From Microbacterium testaceum StLB037 (lineage in GTDB: Bacteria > Actinomycetota > Actinomycetes > Actinomycetales > Microbacteriaceae), in assembly GCF_900104345.1 (NCBI RefSeq), contig NZ_FNJN01000003.1, positions 1-64,000 on the forward strand: DNA of 64,000 nucleotides. The letters are read 5' to 3'. The position numbers were made by a program, and so were the translations under genes. Within the stretch, counting starts at the first letter, position 1; every line of letters begins with the position of its first letter. Shown in pieces: positions 59,568-64,000 of this stretch. The notes below the pieces were generated by a model, which searched no databases, was not told the DNA's origin, and worked only from the letters and a program-made list of their open reading frames with translations.

Positions 59568-60467
59568 TCACCGCGCGTCGAGCAGGGCATCCTCGTCGTC
59601 GGCGTCGCGATCTTTCGGCCGCTTCCGCGCCCGGTGAAGGGCGACCGGATCGACGCGGCGCTTCTCGCCCGCGGGTCTCTCGGGCGCGGGGATCGGTTCG
59701 GGCAGAACGTCGTCGTCCTCGTCATCCGCTTCCTCGCGGCGGAGCTTGCGCTCGCTCACGATGACGTAGGTGATGAAGCCGAACCCCATCACGGCGAACA
59801 GGATCCACTGCACGGCGTAGGACAGGTACGGCCCGGGGTCGTTGCTCGGCGGGTCGACCGTGTTGGGCGTGGTCGCCGGCGCCGGCGTCTCGGACATGAG
59901 CAGACCGTAGGCACCCTGCTCGAGGGGTCCGGTCTGTTCCGCGACGAGACCGAGGTTGATCGTCGGGACCTGACCGGCCTCAGCGGTCCGCCCCGAGGTC
60001 GGCGCGGCCTCTTCGGGGCGGAGGCGCACCTCGACGCTCACCTGGCCCTGGGGCGGCGCGGGGATCTCGTCGGGTTCCGCTTGCCGGTTGCCCGGCGGCA
60101 GCCACCCGCGATCGACCAGGAACGTCCGGCCGTCGTCGAGGCGGAAGGGGACGAGCTGCTCGTAGGCCGCCGAACCGCCGTGCGCGCGGTTGCGGACCAG
60201 GAGCTGCTCGTCGGCGAGGTATTGCCCCTCCATGCGCACGGGGCGCCACTCGTCGCCGGGGTTCATCTCGGCCCCCGGGGCGAGGAGCTCGCCGAGCGGG
60301 ACGGGGGCGGCGTCGTAATTGTCGGCCACGAGTTGCAACTGCTCGCTGCGTTCGGCGTTGCGCGAGAACTGCCAGTTCGACAAGAACCCGCACGCGATCG
60401 CGAACAGGATCGCGATTCCGACGTAGATGGCCCAGCGCCCGGCGGCCGGCATCTCTCGCGCGCTCAC
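59568..60467 (-). CDS. SURF1-family cytochrome oxidase assembly protein
   Basis: A 299-residue SURF1 homolog, helping heme A insertion or assembly of aa3 cytochrome oxidase, in line with ctaA/ctaB in the same window. It has an N-terminal helix (about 12-28), the large external domain with RPVRMEGQYLADEQLLVRNR and VDRGWLPPG, and a second helix (about 215-240). The C-terminal 60 residues are an unusual highly charged cytoplasmic tail (EEADDEDDD, then RKRPKDRDADDEDALLDAR). GTG 60467 starts the protein directly before helix 1. Confidence 0.9.
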   Translation of the reverse strand: MSAREMPAAGRWAIYVGIAILFAIACGFLSNWQFSRNAERSEQLQLVADNYDAAPVPLGELLAPGAEMNPGDEWRPVRMEGQYLADEQLLVRNRAHGGSAAYEQLVPFRLDDGRTFLVDRGWLPPGNRQAEPDEIPAPPQGQVSVEVRLRPEEAAPTSGRTAEAGQVPTINLGLVAEQTGPLEQGAYGLLMSETPAPATTPNTVDPPSNDPGPYLSYAVQWILFAVMGFGFITYVIVSERKLRREEADDEDDDVLPEPIPAPERPAGEKRRVDPVALHRARKRPKDRDADDEDALLDAR

Positions 60468-60575
60468 GAGGCGTCTCCGTTCGCCGCCGCGGAGCTCACG
60501 GGCGTGAGGCGACCGCGCGCATGCACTTCGACAGAGCTGACCACGTCTTCCAGGGTACGTCGGTCGGCGCGGCGC

Positions 60576-60782
60576 TCACGCGCGATCTCTCGAAAGGGCT
60601 GACACCTCGACGGGGAAGTCGCGGGCGCTGAGGAACTCCCTGAGGTAGGACACGTGTTCGTCGCACGCGACCCAGGTCTTGCGGCGGTCAGCGGAGTGGA
60701 TGCGCGGGTTGCGCCAGCGGATCGCCCAGGCGGCGGTGTCTCGGCATCCGGCCCGCGAGCACTCCGCGGGCTCGTCGGTCAC
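60576..60782 (-). CDS. small Cys/His protein, uncharacterised
   Basis: A 68-residue protein with ECSRAGCRDTAAWAIRWRNPR and VACDEHVSYLREFL, i.e. C8, C13 and a later C-x-x-H that could bind zinc. It starts by GTG overlapping the stop of the DUF3099 gene (GTGA), so the two are cotranslated. I recall the pair DUF3099 gene plus this small gene as conserved in Microbacteriaceae, but no function is known. Confidence 0.7.
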   Translation of the reverse strand: MTDEPAECSRAGCRDTAAWAIRWRNPRIHSADRRKTWVACDEHVSYLREFLSARDFPVEVSALSRDRA

Positions 60783-61147
60783 GACGGGTCGCGCGGTGAC
60801 TCGAGGCGCGGGGTCTCTGCGATGCGGATGACGATGGGGCCATCGGCCGCCGCCGCGGGGGCGGGAGTCGCCGCGGGAGCTTCGATCGCCCGTTCGGGGT
60901 TGATCGCCTCGGCGGACCCCTGATCGGCGCCGACATTGGCGACGATGACCGCGAGGTAGGGAAGGAAAATCGCCCCGGCGGCGAACACGAAGGTGTACCA
61001 GCCGTAGGGCGTGATCACGGCCATCGCGATGAAGCACGCAATACGGATGCCCATCATCACCATGTATTTGGCGAAGCGGGAGTCGGCGTCCTCCCTCGGT
61101 GCCTTGGGGAGCGACGTCGCGGACTGGGCGGTGTGCGATGTCTTCAC
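60779..61147 (-). CDS. DUF3099 membrane protein
   Basis: A 122-residue actinobacterial DUF3099 protein: short basic N-terminus, then KYMVMMGIRIACFIAMAVITPYGWYTFVFAAGAIFLPYLAVI split by a PYGW turn into two helices (about 27-70), and a cytoplasmic Ala/Pro tail ending ETPRLESPRDPS. GTG 61147 is the start consistent with the family. Function unknown. It is cotranslated with the 68-residue gene. Confidence 0.82.
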   Translation of the reverse strand: MKTSHTAQSATSLPKAPREDADSRFAKYMVMMGIRIACFIAMAVITPYGWYTFVFAAGAIFLPYLAVIVANVGADQGSAEAINPERAIEAPAATPAPAAAADGPIVIRIAETPRLESPRDPS

Positions 61148-61228
61148 AGTGGTATCAGGGTACGCCCGCGGCGGTGGGGCAGGGCGCGGCCTTGCGCGGA
61201 CCGTTCGACGTCGTAACAAGCCGTCGAG

Positions 61229-61267
61229 GGCGGGTCGCCGGGGCGCGAGGCACCCGGCGGACCCGCC
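61229..61267 (-). terminator. hairpin after the DUF4190 gene
   Basis: GGCGGGTCGCCGGG (61229-61242) pairs with CCCGGCGGACCCGCC (61253-61267) with one bulged base. It lies nine bases beyond the stop at 61276. The T-tract is weak. Confidence 0.6.
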
Positions 61268-61275
61268 GCCGAAGG

Positions 61276-61989
61276 TCAGGCGCCGTAGCGCGCGCCGCTG
61301 GTCCCTGCGCTCGCGATGAGGATCGAGATCCCGATCACGAACAGGATGACGAACAGCAGCGTGACGTACCCGATGATGACGCCGGCGAGCGCCATGCCGC
61401 GGCCGCGCTCGCCCCGATCCTTGATCTGCTTGAGCGAGATGTGGCCCATGATCACACCGGCGATCGATCCGACCACCGGGAGGATGAGGACGAAACCGAC
61501 GAGGGATGCCACGAGCGAGATGATCGCGAGGACGTTGGTGCGCGCGGGGGCGATGTAGCCGCCGCCGTAGCCGTACCCCGCGTTCGGGGTGCCGTACGCG
61601 GGCTGCCCGTAGGTCGAGGTCGTGGGCTGACCGTACGCCGGGGCTCCGTAGGCGGGTGCCTCGGGTGCGGGCGTGCCGGAGGCCGGGGGCGCGGGGGTGC
61701 CGTATGCCGGGGCGGCGGGGGTGCCGTACGCCGGGGCGTCCGGGGCCGGGGTGCCGCAGGGGGCAGCGCCGCCGGTCGCGGAGCCCTCCGTCGAGGAGCC
61801 GTAGGGCGGAGCGGATGCCGATGACCCGGCCGCCTCGTAGGGCGGAGTCGCCGGTGCCGCGGGGGAGTCGTACCCGGGGACGCCGTCGCTCTGCGGAGCG
61901 TACGGGGACGACGAGTTGTCGCCTCCCGAGCTGCTGTCGGACCCGGTGTTGTCGGGATGCTGCGGGTCGGTGGTGCGGTCGTCGCTCAC
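61276..61989 (-). CDS. DUF4190 membrane protein with PAYGTPA-type repeats
   Basis: A 237-residue protein. The first 145 residues are disordered and repetitive: units such as APAYGTPA, PPASGTPA and TYGQPAYG recur. The C-terminal DUF4190 part has two membrane helices (about 152-178 and 203-228) joined by the conserved GHISLKQIKDRGERGRGMALAG. Such proteins are common in actinobacteria and of unknown function. GTG 61989 follows GAAAGGGG by about 6 bases. Confidence 0.85.
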   Translation of the reverse strand: MSDDRTTDPQHPDNTGSDSSSGGDNSSSPYAPQSDGVPGYDSPAAPATPPYEAAGSSASAPPYGSSTEGSATGGAAPCGTPAPDAPAYGTPAAPAYGTPAPPASGTPAPEAPAYGAPAYGQPTTSTYGQPAYGTPNAGYGYGGGYIAPARTNVLAIISLVASLVGFVLILPVVGSIAGVIMGHISLKQIKDRGERGRGMALAGVIIGYVTLLFVILFVIGISILIASAGTSGARYGA

Positions 61990-62124
61990 GGGAGCCCCTT
62001 TCGTCGCGCGTCCTCCCAGCGTTCCAGCGCCGCTGACCCCGTGTCAAACCTTGCTGCGCGAGGCGATCGGGGCGGCCTCGGTAGGCTGGGCCGGTTCCGT
62101 CATCGCAAGCGCAGGAGTCTCACC

Positions 62125-62835
62125 ATGTCCCAGGACCGCGTCGTCGTCGTCACCGGAGGAAACCGGGGCATCGGTCGAGCCATCGCCGAGCGTTTCGTCG
62201 CCGAGGGGTGGAAGGTCGCCGTGACCGCCCGCTCGGGTGAGGGCCCCGAGGGAACGCTGACCGTGCGTGCCGACGTGACCGACGCCGCCACCGTCGACGC
62301 CGCTTTCACCCAGGTCGAGGCTGAGCTCGGCCCGATCGCCGTGGTCGTGGCCAACGCCGGGGTCACGAAGGACACCCTGCTGCTGCGCATGAGCGAAGAC
62401 GACTTCGACAGCGTGGTGAACACGAACCTCGGGGGTGCGTTCCGCGTGGTCAAGCGCGCCTCGAAGGGCATGCTCAAGGCCCGCTGGGGTCGCGTCATCC
62501 TCATCTCGAGCGTCGTCGGTCTGTATGGCTCGGCCGGTCAGATCAACTACGCCGCCTCGAAGAGTGCTCTCGTCGGTTTCGCGAGGTCGCTGACCCGCGA
62601 ACTCGGAGGTCGCGGGATCACCGCGAACGTGGTGGCCCCGGGCTTCATCGAGACCGACATGACCGCCGAGCTCCCCGCTGACACGCAGGCCGAGTACAAG
62701 AAGAACATCCCCGCCGGGCGCTTCGCGTCGGCCGACGAGGTGGCCGGCGTCGTGACCTGGCTCGCCGGCGATGACGCCGCCTACATCTCGGGCGCCGTGA
62801 TCCCCGTCGACGGCGGCCTGGGCATGGGCCACTGA
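62125..62835 (+). CDS. fabG: 3-oxoacyl-ACP reductase FabG-like SDR
   Basis: A 236-residue short-chain dehydrogenase reducing 3-oxoacyl-ACP in fatty-acid synthesis, NADPH-type. Cofactor motif TGGNRGIG (10-17), NAG in VVANAGV, catalytic S129, Y142 and K146 (NYAASKSA), and C-terminal VIPVDGGLGMGH. It resembles MabA/FabG1 of actinobacteria. ATG 62125 follows AGGAGT. TAGGCT at 62082 may be the -10. The last codons are repeated three more times downstream. Confidence 0.9.
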   Translation: MSQDRVVVVTGGNRGIGRAIAERFVAEGWKVAVTARSGEGPEGTLTVRADVTDAATVDAAFTQVEAELGPIAVVVANAGVTKDTLLLRMSEDDFDSVVNTNLGGAFRVVKRASKGMLKARWGRVILISSVVGLYGSAGQINYAASKSALVGFARSLTRELGGRGITANVVAPGFIETDMTAELPADTQAEYKKNIPAGRFASADEVAGVVTWLAGDDAAYISGAVIPVDGGLGMGH

Positions 62836-63055
62836 CCGCGAGCGCTCTCCCGAGGCGTGACCGCGACGATCCCCGGGTGCGCCAGCTGGGCATGGGTCAC
62901 TGACCGCGAGACTCGCCGGGGTGTCCGGCGCAGTGATTCGCGTTGGCGGCTGGGCGTAGGGCGCTGATCCGCGCGCTCCGCCGAGTCGTGACCGCGGCGG
63001 TTCCCGGGCGCCATATGGGCATGGGCCACTGACCGCGAGACTCGCCGGGGTGCTC
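62818..63055 (+). repeat. tandem array of the fabG 3' end, four units
   Basis: Units begin at 62818, 62885, 62950 and 63015, a period of 65-67 bases. The first, second and fourth carry TGGGCATGGG-CCACTGACCGCGAG (T for C in unit two), which includes the last fabG codons and stop. Unit three is degenerate (TGGGCGTAGGGCGCTGATCC). Units two and four share a further ACTCGCCGGGGTG; units one and three share a TGACCGCG...CCCGGG part. The array fills most of the 299-base gap before the hydrolase gene. Confidence 0.8.
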
Positions 63056-63134
63056 TCCGGCGTCCTGGGGTTCGCGTCGGGGCTCGCGTCGCGCCTCGCC
63101 GCCGGGAGAGCTCTCGTGCGGCGCAGTGCCCGTC

Positions 63135-63812
63135 TCACCGCACGGCGGCGGCGAGCGTCTCGGCGAACTTCTGCGGCTGCGAGAACTGCGGCCAATGGCC
63201 GGAGTCGAGCGTGACGACTTCGACGCTCTCGATGCATTCGACCTCTTCGGCGTAGGCCCCCCAGTCGGCCAGGACGCGGTGGAGCGACTCGGCATCGAGC
63301 TGCCCTGACAGGATCGTGACGGGGATCGCGAACCGCCGCTCGTCGGTCAACGTGATCGGCGACGTCGGAACGCGGCCCGGAACGTCGACGACCTGCTGCG
63401 CGGTCCGCCGACGTGTCTCGTCGTCGATGTCGGCGACGTCGTCATCGTCGAAGAAATCCCACCCGGGGAAGGGCACGACTCCGTCTTCGACGGGGAACTC
63501 CGAGATCATCGCGCCCGGGTGCGGGACGATCGTGTCGACGAGGATGACGCGCGCGACCTGTGCGGGTCGCCGATCCGCCGCGCCCCACACGACGTTGCCG
63601 CCGCCCGAGTGCCCGACGAGCACCACGTTCTCGCCGAGACGGTCGATCTCGCTGACGACGGCGTCGACCCAGTCGTCGATCACGAGGTCGCCCACCGCGG
63701 GCCCGGGCAGGGTCACGGGGTGCGGACGATGACCTGCCGCCTCGAGGGCGGGGGTGATGTCGTCCCACGACGACGCGTCGAGCCAGAGACCGGGAACCAG
63801 AATGACGTCCAT
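63135..63812 (-). CDS. alpha/beta hydrolase
   Basis: A 225-residue esterase-like hydrolase. The oxyanion region is VPGLWLDASSW near the start, the nucleophile S69 lies in LVGHSGGGNVVWG, and the catalytic His is in LDSGHWPQFSQP near the C-terminus. An Asp before it (SGQLDAESL) may complete the triad. It resembles short salicylate-esterase/EstC-like proteins; the substrate is unknown. ATG 63812 lies six bases after TACGCT on the minus strand, a leaderless arrangement with a degenerate damage-type box upstream. Confidence 0.88.
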   Translation of the reverse strand: MDVILVPGLWLDASSWDDITPALEAAGHRPHPVTLPGPAVGDLVIDDWVDAVVSEIDRLGENVVLVGHSGGGNVVWGAADRRPAQVARVILVDTIVPHPGAMISEFPVEDGVVPFPGWDFFDDDDVADIDDETRRRTAQQVVDVPGRVPTSPITLTDERRFAIPVTILSGQLDAESLHRVLADWGAYAEEVECIESVEVVTLDSGHWPQFSQPQKFAETLAAAVR

Positions 63813-63818
63813 GCGGCG

Positions 63819-63841
63819 AGCGTAGAACGGGCCTTCGACAT
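63819..63841 (-). promoter_or_regulatory. leaderless promoter with degenerate damage-type box
   Basis: On the minus strand ATGTCGAAG (63841-63833), eight bases, TACGCT (63824-63819), six bases, ATG 63812. The box differs from that of uvrA/uvrB at one base, but that base is the conserved G of TGTCRG. The spacing is identical. Damage control is therefore uncertain. Confidence 0.4.
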
Positions 63842-63907
63842 CGGGAAGGGTACCGTGCGGAGGCAGGCGACTCCGCGCGCGCCGGCGAGGAACCGAGCCC
63901 GATCCGC

Positions 63908-64000
63908 TCAGCGGGGGAGCAGTGCGACGACGTGGGCGAGGTCGACGGGGCCGATCACCAGATCCGCCCGCTCGCGCACGGCCGGCTTGGCGTTGAACGC
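63908..64000 (-). CDS. C-terminus of a probable HAD-family hydrolase, cut by the window edge
   Basis: Thirty residues, FNAKPAVRERADLVIGPVDL and the tail HVVALLPR, end at TGA 63908. The pattern NAKP...ADLVIGPVD resembles the last motif (GNA/D before a 'threat' loop) of Cof-type or phosphoglycolate-phosphatase-like HAD enzymes. The rest lies outside the window, so the call is tentative. Confidence 0.6.
   Translation of the reverse strand, partial: AFNAKPAVRERADLVIGPVDLAHVVALLPR

Noticed and set aside
62836..63134. CRISPR-like array after fabG
   Set aside because: The period of 65-67 bases looks regular, but the units derive from the fabG end, have no short uniform repeat with unique spacers, and no cas genes are near.

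Overview
This window comes from a high-GC Gram-positive actinobacterium, most likely Microbacterium or a close relative in the Microbacteriaceae. That assignment is an inference from gene order and protein style. GC-rich third codon positions, WhiA, RbpA, OpcA, DUF3099/DUF4190 proteins and the chain uvrC-rapZ-whiA ... gap-pgk-tpiA-secG ... pgl-opcA-zwf-tal-tkt-ctaB-ctaA-suf all fit. The backbone matches the core order I remember from Mycobacterium tuberculosis (roughly Rv1420 to Rv1466). No rRNA, tRNA, CRISPR array, prophage or insertion sequence was seen.

Layout. 0-8.4 kb: MFS exporter, a trehalose-synthase-like GH13 enzyme, a zinc-ribbon/T5orf172 nuclease-like protein, a glycine-zipper protein, and a signalling set (histidine kinase, membrane protein with a dead GGDEF domain, lone receiver). 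8.5-17.5 kb: coaE and excision repair genes uvrB, uvrA and uvrC, with a VOC protein and an OhrR-like regulator divergent from a small zinc-ribbon protein. 17.5-24.3 kb: rapZ, whiA, sodA, lower glycolysis, secG, rbpA. 24.3-35.2 kb: a lineage-specific exopolysaccharide island (processive GT2, UDP-sugar dehydrogenase, epimerase, GlmS, secreted deacetylase, lipoprotein, large LuxR regulator). 35.2-43.4 kb: a tightly overlapping pentose-phosphate operon tkt-tal-pgi-zwf-opcA-pgl. 43.6-51.1 kb: heme O/A synthesis and the SUF Fe-S operon. 51.2-57.6 kb: a C-S lyase and a siderophore uptake locus with IdeR-type boxes. 57.8-64 kb: ABC-F protein, SURF1, small membrane proteins, FabG, a hydrolase and the end of a HAD-type gene.

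Main results of the hunt. (1) Identical promoter architecture, a TGTCGG-type box, 8 bases, then TAnnnT, lies upstream of uvrA, uvrB, the T5orf172 protein and the GH13 gene, with a degenerate copy before the hydrolase. It fits the RecA-independent (PafBC-type) DNA-damage promoter of mycobacteria and suggests new damage-response members. (2) Both gaps in the siderophore operon are filled exactly by tiny ORFs that overlap the genes on each side. (3) The 3' ends of three genes (whiA, the ABC-F gene, fabG) are repeated just downstream. (4) The 7-mer GGATGCC/GGCATCC is strongly over-represented (about 75 sites counted by hand) and forms the inverted pairs of two terminators that flank the polysaccharide island.

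Translation initiation is mixed: at least eight genes look leaderless, with TAnnnT 6-7 bases before the start codon, while operon-internal genes use ATGA/GTGA overlaps.
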